Positions 1 to 5,621 of a stretch of DNA of 8,219 nt are shown here, piece after piece. This stretch comes from Oscillospiraceae bacterium (lineage in GTDB: Bacteria; Bacillota_A; Clostridia; Oscillospirales; Ruminococcaceae): positions 1 through 8,219 of the forward strand of contig CAAFWX010000166.1 of the NCBI GenBank assembly GCA_900766795.1, given 5' to 3'. The notes under the pieces are model-generated. The model did no database searches and was not told the origin of the DNA. It saw only the letters and a list, made by a program, of their open reading frames with translations. The position numbers were made by a program, and so were the translations under genes. Every line of letters begins with the position of its first letter. Within the stretch, counting starts at the first letter, position 1.

Positions 1-219
1 GCCCTCGATAGGCTGCTTGTCGCCCTCGCTGATAACGTAGCCGTGAACGCAACAAACGTTTGTCATTCCTGCAACAACGCCGGAACCGTCGGAATTTCTC
101 AGACCGCGCTTTACTCCAAACTTGGTATAAAGCGAACTGTCGATGAGCGTGTTTTGGGTGAAGTCTGCACACATCTGTCTCATGATTTCGGTGGACTTCA
201 GTTCCTCCATTTTGTTCAT
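1..219 (-). CDS. gltA: Citrate synthase, N-terminal 73 residues (gene continues past left edge)
   Basis: This is the beginning of a si-type citrate synthase, which condenses acetyl-CoA and oxaloacetate to citrate in the cytoplasm. Only 73 codons are inside the window and the catalytic His/Asp residues lie outside it. The call rests on the N-terminal signature: a helical start (MNKMEELKSTEIM) followed by KFGVKRGLRNSDGSGVVAGMT, then VHGY and a D-K-x-P-I-E-G segment. This matches the 'KRGLRN.DG.GV..G.T..G.VHGY' pattern of the roughly 450-residue citrate synthases of Clostridia. The start at 219 is chosen because GGAGG (227-231) lies 7 nt upstream; the in-frame ATG at 210 has no such site. The gene is transcribed away from the SpoIID-like gene from its own promoter, and it fits functionally with the aconitase and isocitrate dehydrogenase genes further along. 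No Rex site is seen in front of it. The family call is fairly sure; gltA versus citZ naming is arbitrary. Confidence 0.82.
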   Translation of the reverse strand, partial: MNKMEELKSTEIMRQMCADFTQNTLIDSSLYTKFGVKRGLRNSDGSGVVAGMTNVCCVHGYVISEGDKQPIEG

Positions 220-261
220 ATCGTTGCCTCCGTTTTCTCTATCTGTATTCTACACAAACCT

Positions 262-300
262 CACGAAGAAACGATTTGCTTTTGCATATAGTTCTTCATG
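262..300 (-). promoter_or_regulatory. Stem-loop in the citrate synthase 5' leader
   Basis: The arms 262-270 and 292-300 pair over 9 bp. One position is G-U in the minus-strand RNA but would be C-A on the plus strand, so the structure fits the citrate synthase transcript. Within the loop, 277-279 and 284-286 (TGC/GCA) can add a small second helix. The structure begins about 12 nt after the predicted transcription start and ends about 30 nt before the ribosome binding site. It could be a leader control element or simply mRNA stabilising; no riboswitch class was recognised. Confidence 0.35.
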
Positions 301-318
301 ATATTTGTATATAATTAT

Positions 319-347
319 ATTATACTATATCCTTTCAATAAAGTCAA
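319..347 (-). promoter_or_regulatory. Sigma-A promoter of the citrate synthase gene
   Basis: On the minus strand, TTGACT (342-347) and TATAAT (319-324) are separated by exactly 17 bp, a near-perfect housekeeping promoter. Transcription would start near 312, giving a leader of about 93 nt before the ATG at 219. The surrounding DNA is very AT-rich. Confidence 0.82.
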
Positions 348-365
348 GTGCTATTCTTTGCTTAT

Positions 366-395
366 GAATAATTATTTCATGCAGATTGCATAATG
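366..395 (+). promoter_or_regulatory. Possible sporulation (sigma-G-like) promoter of the SpoIID-like gene
   Basis: GAATA (366-370) and CATAATG (389-395) are 18 bp apart, close to the Bacillus sigma-G pattern gmATR-N18-CATnMTA with one mismatch at the last base. The start of transcription would fall near 402, 12 nt before the ribosome binding site at 414-419. No sigma-A -35 box lies at the right distance from CATAAT. The region is AT-rich, so a chance match is possible. Confidence 0.3.
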
Positions 396-424
396 CACGG
401 GTGAGAATGTTAAGAGGTGGAAAA

Positions 425-1429
425 ATGAGTGTAAAGCTTCCGATGGTGTCGATATGCGCGCTGGTTCTTCTGGCGGTGATTATTTCCGTGGCAATTGCAG
501 TAAGCAAAAGTCCCCCGAGAAGCAAATACGATAGCCCTGAGAAAATCACTGTGCTGCTGGAAAAACGCTCGGAAATCGTGACACTTGATTTCGAGGATTT
601 CGTGGTGGGATGTATGTTCGGAATGGCGAACCCTAAACACAGCGCCGAAGCGCTCAACAGTGCGGCGTGCGCGATAAGCACAACTGCGCTTTATCACCTC
701 GAAAACATTAAGGGATTTGAATACTGCGGCGCGGATATATCCGACGCGGCGCTGCCCTATCTCCCGCCCGAGAGTGCGAAAAAGCTTTACGGCGACAAAT
801 ACGACAAATACAGGGAGCTTTTCACAAGCGCGGCACAGTACGGCATGAGCCATGTCGTGCTGTATGAGGGAGCGCCGATTTGCGCGGCGTGCTGCGCCAT
901 CAGTACAGGGTATACCGACAGCTACGAGGACGTTGCGATGTCGGGAAAGCCCTATCTCAAGGGCGTTTCGGCGGAATACGACAAAGAGGCTGACGGCTAT
1001 ATCAGCACCACTGCGCTGACCTCGGAAATGGTGCGAAAGGCGCTTCGGGAAGCTGCTCCCGAAGCGGTGCTTTCGGGGCACCCCGAGGAGTGGTTCACGT
1101 CTGCGGAATACTCAAACGGCGGCACTCTTACAAGTGTAGATTACGGCGGAGTAACGCTCAGCGGCGCACAGCTTAAAAAGCTGCTTAAGCTGCGCAGCTC
1201 CGCAATCGCGATAACATATGAAAACGACCGCCTTGTTTTCACCTGCAAAGGCTGCGGCGACAACCTCGGAATGAGCCTTTACTCTGCCAACGCGCTGGCG
1301 CTTCGCGGGAAAACAGCCGATGAAATTCTGACCTATTTCTACACCGGCTGCGAGGTAGTTGAATTATGTATCCAAAAGGCTCCGCATTTAAGCGAAGCCT
1401 TTCTTTTTTATTCTGCGCTGTCGTCATAG
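425..1429 (+). CDS. SpoIID/LytB-like membrane-anchored protein, probable pseudoenzyme
   Basis: The protein has 334 residues. A single membrane segment at about 6-26 is followed by an extracytoplasmic domain resembling SpoIID, the lytic transglycosylase that cleaves peptidoglycan during engulfment. Landmarks are DFVVG (58-62), EALNSAACAISTTAL (75-89), YTDSYEDV...PYLKGV (163-181), and the C-terminal GMSLYSANALALRGKTADEILTYFYTGCEVVEL (282-314). Aligned by eye without gaps from VVG to EAL, the family's catalytic Glu (AAEMP motif) is Met67. HSTSGG reads CAISTG (157-162), GHGVGMSQ reads GDNLGMSL (278-285), and the domain is unusually Cys-rich. Lytic activity is therefore doubtful; a structural or scaffold role is inferred. 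The start at 425 is chosen over TTG 386 and ATG 407 because GAGGTG (414-419) sits 5 nt upstream. The last 20 or so residues look like read-through into a terminator, and the frame overlaps the 3' end of rex by 22 bp. Confidence 0.72.
   Translation: MSVKLPMVSICALVLLAVIISVAIAVSKSPPRSKYDSPEKITVLLEKRSEIVTLDFEDFVVGCMFGMANPKHSAEALNSAACAISTTALYHLENIKGFEYCGADISDAALPYLPPESAKKLYGDKYDKYRELFTSAAQYGMSHVVLYEGAPICAACCAISTGYTDSYEDVAMSGKPYLKGVSAEYDKEADGYISTTALTSEMVRKALREAAPEAVLSGHPEEWFTSAEYSNGGTLTSVDYGGVTLSGAQLKKLLKLRSSAIAITYENDRLVFTCKGCGDNLGMSLYSANALALRGKTADEILTYFYTGCEVVELCIQKAPHLSEAFLFYSALSS
1375..1409. terminator. Bidirectional intrinsic terminator between the SpoIID-like gene and rex
   Basis: The arms 1375-1385 and 1392-1402 form an 11-bp stem around a 6-nt loop. 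Position 1382/1395 is a C-A mismatch on the plus strand but a G-U pair in minus-strand RNA. On the plus strand the stem is followed by a strong T-rich tract (1400-1409); on the minus strand only four T follow. It lies just after the rex stop (1408-1410), so it can end the acn-icd-rex transcript. For the plus-strand gene it lies upstream of the stop codon at 1427. Confidence 0.75.
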
Positions 1430-2076
1430 TCCGGATGATTGTTCACATGATTCTTCGCGGAGTATGACAGGGTCATCAGCGAATCGGTAAGGTGGACGTT
1501 CTCCACGTCCGCTTCGGGGAAATCAAAATGGATGTCGTAGTGAGAGAAATTCCAGAAAGCGTTGACGCCGTAGCTCATGAGCTTTGTGACGGTTTCCTTG
1601 GCGCTGTCACGCGGAATACAAAGCACCGCCATGCGGGGGTTGTACTCCTCGCAGAACTCTTTCAGGGAGTTTGTGTGCATGATGGGAATGCCGGAAATCT
1701 CGATTCCCTCCATGGAGATGTTGTTGTCGAATATCCCGACAAGCTCATAGCCGTATTTGCGGAAGTCGATATGCACGGTGATTGCTCTGCCGAGGTTTCC
1801 CGCACCGATGAGGATAATCTTTCTCATGGTGTCCAGCCCCAGAATGTGAGCAATCTCCTGACGGAGTTCGGCAACGTTATAGCCATAGCCCTGCTGACCG
1901 AAGCCGCCGAAGCAGTTCAAGTCCTGACGTATCTGCGACGCTGTAAGGCGCATTTTCTCGGACAACTCGCGCGAGGAAATCTTGGTTATCCCCTGCTTGA
2001 GAAGCTCACCGAGAAAACGGTAATAGCGAGGAAGCCTGCGTATTACTGAATTTGAAATGTTGTTCTTCTGCTGCAT
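1408..2076 (-). CDS. rex: Redox-sensing transcriptional repressor Rex
   Basis: Rex is a homodimeric repressor that binds its operator when the NADH/NAD+ ratio is low and lets go when NADH rises. The 222-residue protein has the full layout. The N-terminal winged helix begins at IRRLPRYYRFLGEL (12-25) and includes ISSRELSEKMRLTASQIRQDL and the strongly conserved FGGFGQQGYGYNV (56-68). A Rossmann fold follows with IILIGAGNLG (87-96, the GxGxxG loop) and Asp117 at the end of the second strand, where NAD(H) ribose is bound. The C-terminal helix is the one that swaps between subunits in this family. The start at 2076 is preferred over TTG at 2103: it gives the usual length and N-terminus, although its ribosome binding site (GAAAGAGCGGAG) is weak and close. 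The gene lies 34 nt after icd with no promoter seen between, so it is probably co-transcribed with acn and icd and thus subject to its own control. The convergent SpoIID-like frame overlaps its last 22 bp. Confidence 0.95.
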   Translation of the reverse strand: MQQKNNISNSVIRRLPRYYRFLGELLKQGITKISSRELSEKMRLTASQIRQDLNCFGGFGQQGYGYNVAELRQEIAHILGLDTMRKIILIGAGNLGRAITVHIDFRKYGYELVGIFDNNISMEGIEISGIPIMHTNSLKEFCEEYNPRMAVLCIPRDSAKETVTKLMSYGVNAFWNFSHYDIHFDFPEADVENVHLTDSLMTLSYSAKNHVNNHPDYDDSAE

Positions 2077-2110
2077 ACTCCGCTCTTTCTCTCTGTTCCC
2101 CAAAAAGGGA

Positions 2111-3325
2111 TTACTTCATCATCTCTGCAAGTCTGTTGTTGATTTCCACAAGGAATGTTTCGGTGTCAACGGCGCGCTTGTTCGCAAGCTTTGACATTGC
2201 CGCAAGGTTCTTGTCCATGATTCCGTCCTCCATGGTCTTGATGGAGGCAGCTTCCAGCTTGTCGGCATAATCGCACAGCTCGGGGATATTGTCCAGCTCG
2301 CCGCGCTTTCTGAGCGCACCGCTCCACGCGAAAATGGTCGCAATGGGGTTGGTGGAGGTCTTTTCGCCCTTGAGGTGGTTGTAGTAGTGGCGGGTTACGG
2401 TGCCGTGAGCGGCTTCGTATTCGTACTTTCCGTCGGGGGAAACCAGAACGGAGGTCATAAGACCCAGAGAGCCGAACGCGGTAGCCAGCATATCTGACAT
2501 AACGTCGCCGTCGTAGTTCTTGCAAGCCCAGATAAAGCCGCCCTCGGAGCGGATTACTCTTGCAACAACATCGTCGATAAGGGTGTAGAAATACTCAATG
2601 CCCGCTGCTTCAAAACGAGCCTTGTACTCGTTCTCGTAAATCTCCGCGAAAATGTCCTTAAAGCGGTGGTCGTAGGTCTTGGAGATGGTGTCCTTTGAAG
2701 CGAACCACAGGTTCTCCTTTGCGTCAAGCGCATAGTTGAAGCAGGCTCTTGCGAACGAAGCAATAGACGCGTCAAGGTTATGTACACCCTGAATTACGCC
2801 GTCGCTGTTCTTGAAATCGTGGATAAGCGCGCGGGTTTCCTTGCCGTCCTTGTCGGTGACAACAAGCTCCGCCTTGCTTCCCTGCTCTACGCGAAGCTCG
2901 GTGTTCTTGTAGATGTCGCCGTATGCGTGACGCGCGATGGTGATGGGCTTTGTCCATGTGGGAATGTAGGGCACGATTCCGTCAACAAGGATAGGCTTTC
3001 TGAAAACTGTACCATCAAGGATTGCTCTGATGGTGCCGTTGGGCGACTTCCACATCTCCTTGAGATTATACTCGGTCATGCGCTGTGCGTTGGGAGTGAT
3101 GGTTGCGCACTTTACGGCAACGCCGTACTTCTTGGTTGCGTTTGCAGAATCAATCGTTACCTGGTCGTTTGTTTCATTTCTGTGAACCAGACCGAGGTCG
3201 TAGTACTCCGTCCTGAGGTCAACGTAGGGAGTGATGAGGATGTCCTTAATCATCTTCCAGATGATACGGGTCATCTCGTCGCCGTCCATCTCTACCAGCG
3301 GTGTTGTCATCTGAATCTTTGCCAT
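2111..3325 (-). CDS. icd: Isocitrate dehydrogenase, NADP-dependent, eukaryotic-like (type II) family
   Basis: This enzyme oxidatively decarboxylates isocitrate to 2-oxoglutarate, with NADPH as the expected product. The protein has 404 residues, a usual length for the homodimeric family that includes human IDH1/IDH2. Active-site landmarks are in register with human IDH1: SPNGTIR (Ser94, Asn96, Arg100), Arg109, RHAYGD (Arg132, the residue changed in human tumours) and Tyr139. The metal-binding NYDGDVMSD gives Asp274 and Asp278. AAHGTVTRH (305-313) carries the Arg-His pair that contacts the 2'-phosphate of NADP, so NADP rather than NAD is inferred as cofactor. The start at 3325 follows AAGGA with 9 nt spacing; the upstream ATG at 3343 overlaps that site and lacks its own. 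It lies 137 bp after acn in the same direction, without an obvious promoter in the gap. Product and acn place it in 2-oxoglutarate/glutamate synthesis. Confidence 0.96.
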   Translation of the reverse strand: MAKIQMTTPLVEMDGDEMTRIIWKMIKDILITPYVDLRTEYYDLGLVHRNETNDQVTIDSANATKKYGVAVKCATITPNAQRMTEYNLKEMWKSPNGTIRAILDGTVFRKPILVDGIVPYIPTWTKPITIARHAYGDIYKNTELRVEQGSKAELVVTDKDGKETRALIHDFKNSDGVIQGVHNLDASIASFARACFNYALDAKENLWFASKDTISKTYDHRFKDIFAEIYENEYKARFEAAGIEYFYTLIDDVVARVIRSEGGFIWACKNYDGDVMSDMLATAFGSLGLMTSVLVSPDGKYEYEAAHGTVTRHYYNHLKGEKTSTNPIATIFAWSGALRKRGELDNIPELCDYADKLEAASIKTMEDGIMDKNLAAMSKLANKRAVDTETFLVEINNRLAEMMK

Positions 3326-3372
3326 AGTTGTCCGTCCTTTCATTTCTTTATCAGTTTAGAATACCGGGGTTT

Positions 3373-3406
3373 TCAGCGTTTTTGCCGTGAAGCTCCAAAA
3401 TGCTGA
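3373..3406. repeat. Inverted repeat in the 137-bp acn-icd gap
   Basis: TCAGCGTTTT (3373-3382) and AAAATGCTGA (3397-3406) are inverted copies, 9 of 10 matching, around a 14-nt spacer. No T-run follows on the minus strand, so it does not look like a terminator. It may be an mRNA processing or stabilising hairpin between acn and icd. The rest of the gap (3326-3462) shows only AT-rich sequence and the icd ribosome binding site. Confidence 0.35.
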
Positions 3407-3462
3407 CAGTTTTCGGTTTTATCTTTTCGCTGAAAAAGCCCATCAGTATTCTCTTTCGCTTA

Positions 3463-5391
3463 TCAGTTGTTCTTTGTGTAATTGAGCAGACCGCCTGCAA
3501 GAATCATACCCTTGCCGCGCTCGGAAAGCTCGCACTTAACCTCAAACGAGAAGCCCTTTGTCTTGTTCTCAACGATAATCTTGCCATCGGTTTCAACAAT
3601 CTTGCGAATGTCAGCGATAACAAGCTTGTCCCCCTGCTCTACTCTGTCGTAGTCAGCCTCGTTTACAAACTCGAGCGGCAGAATGCCGTTGTTGATGAGG
3701 TTCTGGCGGTGGATTCTTGCAAAGCTCTTGCAGATGATAGCCTTTACTCCGAGGTACAGAGGTGCTAGCGCTGCGTGCTCTCTGGAGGAACCCTGTCCGT
3801 AGTTTGTGCCGCCGACGATAATGCTTGTGCCTGCTTCCTTGGCTCTTGTCGGGAACGTTTCGTCGCAGACGGTGAAGCAGTACTCGGAAATAGCGGGGAT
3901 ATTGGAGCGCAGGGGAAGAATCTTTGCGCCTGCGGGCATGATATGATCGGTGGTGATGTTGTCGCCAACCTTGAGGGTAACGCCGCTCTCAATGCTTTCG
4001 GCAAGGGGCTGGTTTACAGGGAAAGGCTTGATGTTCGGACCGCGGAGGATTTCAACGGAATCTGCTTCCTCAACAGGCGCGGGGGGAACAACCATATTAT
4101 CATTGATAAGGAACTTTTCGGGCATAACGTAAGGAGGCATTTCGCCGATGGTTCTGGGGTCGGTGAACACGCCTGTGATTGCGGAAATAGCCGCGGTTTC
4201 GGGAGAAACAAGGTAGATTTCAGCGTCCTTTGTGCCGCTTCTTCCGAGGAAGTTTCGGTTGAAGGTACGCAGGGAAACGCCCTTGGAGTTAGGCGACTGA
4301 CCCATGCCAATGCAGGGACCGCACGCGCTCTCAAGGATTCTTGCACCTGCTTCAATAAGTATGGAAAGCGTGCCCTCGGCAGCTATCTGGTTGAACACCT
4401 GCTTTGAGCCGGGAGCGATTGCAAGAGATACATCGGGGTGCACGGTCTTGCCCTTAAGGATATGTGCAACCTTGCGCATATCCTGCAAAGAGGAGTTCGT
4501 GCAGGAGCCTATGCAAACCTGGTCAATCTTCTTTGCGCCGATTTCCTCGATGGTCTTGATGTTATCGGGAGAGTGAGGACATGCAGCAAGAGGAACAAGC
4601 TTGCCAAGGTCAATGTTCACTTCCTCGTCGTATACAGCGTCGGGGTCTGCGGAAAGCTCAACATAGTCCTCTGCTCTGCCCTGCGCTTCAAGGAAGCGGA
4701 GAGTGGTTTCATCGGAGGGGAAGATAGAGGTTGTTGCGCCAAGCTCTGCGCCCATGTTGGTGATGGTCGCGCGCTCGGGCACGGAGAGGTACTTCACGCC
4801 CTCGCCGCAGTACTCCATAACCTTGCCCACGCCGCCCTTTACGGAAAGCAGGCGAAGCACTTCGAGAATAACGTCCTTTGCGGAAACCCAGTCGTTAAGC
4901 TTGCCGGTAAGGTTAATCTTCACAACCTTAGGCATAGTGATATAATAAGCGCCGCCGCCCATTGCAACAGCAACGTCAAGTCCGCCTGCGCCCATAGCAA
5001 GCATACCGATACCGCCGCCTGTGGGGGTGTGGCTGTCGGAGCCGATGAGAGTCTTTCCGGGCTTGCCGAAGCGCTCGAGGTGAACCTGATGGCAGATTCC
5101 GTTTCCGGGGCGGGAGAACCAGATTCCGTGCTTCTTTGCAATCGAACCGATGAAACGGTGGTCGTCGGCATTCTCGAAGCCGCTCTGGAGAGTGTTATGG
5201 TCGATGTAGGCAACGGAGCGCTCCGTCTTTACTCTGTCAACGCCCATAGCCTCGAATTGCAGGTATGCCATTGTGCCTGTCGCGTCCTGCGTCAGCGTCT
5301 GGTCGATACGCAGACCGATTTCGGTGCCCTTGACCATCTCTCCGTCAATGATGTGCGCTTTGATAATCTTCTCGGTTAATGTAAGTCCCAT
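3463..5391 (-). CDS. acn: Aconitate hydratase (aconitase)
   Basis: Aconitase interconverts citrate and isocitrate through cis-aconitate using a [4Fe-4S] cluster. The 642-residue protein belongs to the shorter, mitochondrial-like bacterial group rather than the roughly 900-residue AcnA/IRP1 group. Visible landmarks are TLTQDATGTMA (32-42), AYIDHN (61-66), SDSHTPTGGGIGML (118-131) and the cluster ligands Cys297 (IGSCTNSS) and Cys357/Cys360 (ACGPCIGMG). NRNFLGRSG (378-386) follows, and the C-terminal swivel domain has GDNITTDHIMPAG (476-488) and GGTNYGQGSSREHAALAP (527-544), which holds the catalytic Ser-Arg. All expected residues are present, so it should be active. The start at 5391 has AAAGGAG 8 nt upstream. 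It is the first gene of a probable acn-icd-rex operon, and its promoter carries a Rex site. Oxygen-labile cluster chemistry suits an anaerobe. Confidence 0.97.
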   Translation of the reverse strand: MGLTLTEKIIKAHIIDGEMVKGTEIGLRIDQTLTQDATGTMAYLQFEAMGVDRVKTERSVAYIDHNTLQSGFENADDHRFIGSIAKKHGIWFSRPGNGICHQVHLERFGKPGKTLIGSDSHTPTGGGIGMLAMGAGGLDVAVAMGGGAYYITMPKVVKINLTGKLNDWVSAKDVILEVLRLLSVKGGVGKVMEYCGEGVKYLSVPERATITNMGAELGATTSIFPSDETTLRFLEAQGRAEDYVELSADPDAVYDEEVNIDLGKLVPLAACPHSPDNIKTIEEIGAKKIDQVCIGSCTNSSLQDMRKVAHILKGKTVHPDVSLAIAPGSKQVFNQIAAEGTLSILIEAGARILESACGPCIGMGQSPNSKGVSLRTFNRNFLGRSGTKDAEIYLVSPETAAISAITGVFTDPRTIGEMPPYVMPEKFLINDNMVVPPAPVEEADSVEILRGPNIKPFPVNQPLAESIESGVTLKVGDNITTDHIMPAGAKILPLRSNIPAISEYCFTVCDETFPTRAKEAGTSIIVGGTNYGQGSSREHAALAPLYLGVKAIICKSFARIHRQNLINNGILPLEFVNEADYDRVEQGDKLVIADIRKIVETDGKIIVENKTKGFSFEVKCELSERGKGMILAGGLLNYTKNN

Positions 5392-5419
5392 GTCTTTTGC
5401 TCCTTTTTTCTAGGTTTGT

Positions 5420-5456
5420 CCCGTTTTGGGGAATACGGAGTATATCCCACTTCGGG
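5420..5456 (-). promoter_or_regulatory. Two-helix hairpin in the acn 5' leader
   Basis: An outer helix pairs 5420-5423 with 5453-5456 (CCCG/CGGG). An inner helix pairs 5427-5430 with 5446-5449 (TGGG/CCCA) and continues with bulges around a loop at 5436-5442. The structure starts about 6 nt after the predicted transcription start near 5462 and ends before the ribosome binding site at 5400-5406. No known riboswitch or iron-responsive loop (CAGUGN) was recognised. It could stabilise the mRNA or control translation. Confidence 0.3.
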
Positions 5457-5468
5457 CTTTACACTTTC

Positions 5469-5497
5469 ATTATATACTATATCCCGTGAATTGTCAA
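5469..5497 (-). promoter_or_regulatory. Consensus sigma-A promoter of acn-icd-rex
   Basis: On the minus strand a perfect TTGACA (5492-5497) and a perfect TATAAT (5469-5474) are separated by exactly 17 bp. The predicted start near 5462 leaves a leader of about 70 nt. Such a strong core promoter suggests that expression is set mainly by repression, in agreement with the Rex site covering the -35 box. Confidence 0.9.
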
Positions 5498-5508
5498 GAA
5501 TTTCACAA
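5491..5508. promoter_or_regulatory. Rex operator overlapping the acn -35 box
   Basis: The 18-bp sequence TTGTCAAGAATTTCACAA matches the Rex pattern TTGTGAA-N4-TTCACAA at 13 of 14 defined positions. The single mismatch (C for G at 5495) falls where the half-site must also spell TTGACA, the -35 box, on the minus strand. Bound Rex would block RNA polymerase directly. Rex itself is encoded three genes into the transcript, so this implies negative autoregulation by redox state. Confidence 0.85.
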
Positions 5509-5548
5509 AAATTTCTTTTACTCCCCTTTTACGATAATTTCACACGCC

Positions 5549-5598
5549 AAAAAAAGCCGCCAAAAAGTGCAAGCCGCACCCTCTATTGAGAATGCGGC
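5549..5598 (-). terminator. Intrinsic terminator of the chemoreceptor gene
   Basis: In minus-strand RNA, 5588-5598 and 5573-5583 form an 11-bp hairpin with a 4-nt loop. It includes two G-U pairs that would be C-A mismatches on the plus strand, so it belongs to the chemoreceptor transcript. It is followed by T5 (5562-5566) and then GGCGGC and T7 (5549-5555). An alternative CCGCC/GGCGG pairing places T7 almost directly after the stem. It separates the chemoreceptor transcript from the acn promoter. Confidence 0.75.
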
Positions 5599-5621
5599 GG
5601 GTATATTTGATTGGTAAAAAC

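Noticed and set aside
43..291. Open frame of 82 codons on the plus strand at the left edge
   Set aside because: It is antisense to the citrate synthase N-terminus and its leader; no ribosome binding site or domain supports it.
386..424. Earlier TTG/ATG starts for the SpoIID-like gene
   Set aside because: GAGGTG is correctly spaced only for the ATG at 425, and the predicted transcription start near 402 would exclude TTG 386.
220..424. Rex operator in the citrate synthase/SpoIID-like intergenic region
   Set aside because: No sequence close to TTGTGAA-N4-TTCACAA was found on either strand.
410..1081. Open frame of 223 codons on the minus strand
   Set aside because: It lies inside the SpoIID-like gene, and its Arg/His-rich, low-complexity translation shows no domain. 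It is an antisense shadow.
2077..2103. Earlier TTG start for rex at 2103
   Set aside because: No ribosome binding site lies upstream, and it adds nine residues not typical of Rex N-termini.
2780..3406. Open frame of 208 codons on the plus strand over icd
   Set aside because: It is antisense to a well-conserved isocitrate dehydrogenase; no domain was seen.
4438..5379. Open frame of 313 codons on the plus strand
   Set aside because: It is antisense to acn, which has all aconitase motifs. The Cys/His/Val-rich product is a codon-bias shadow.
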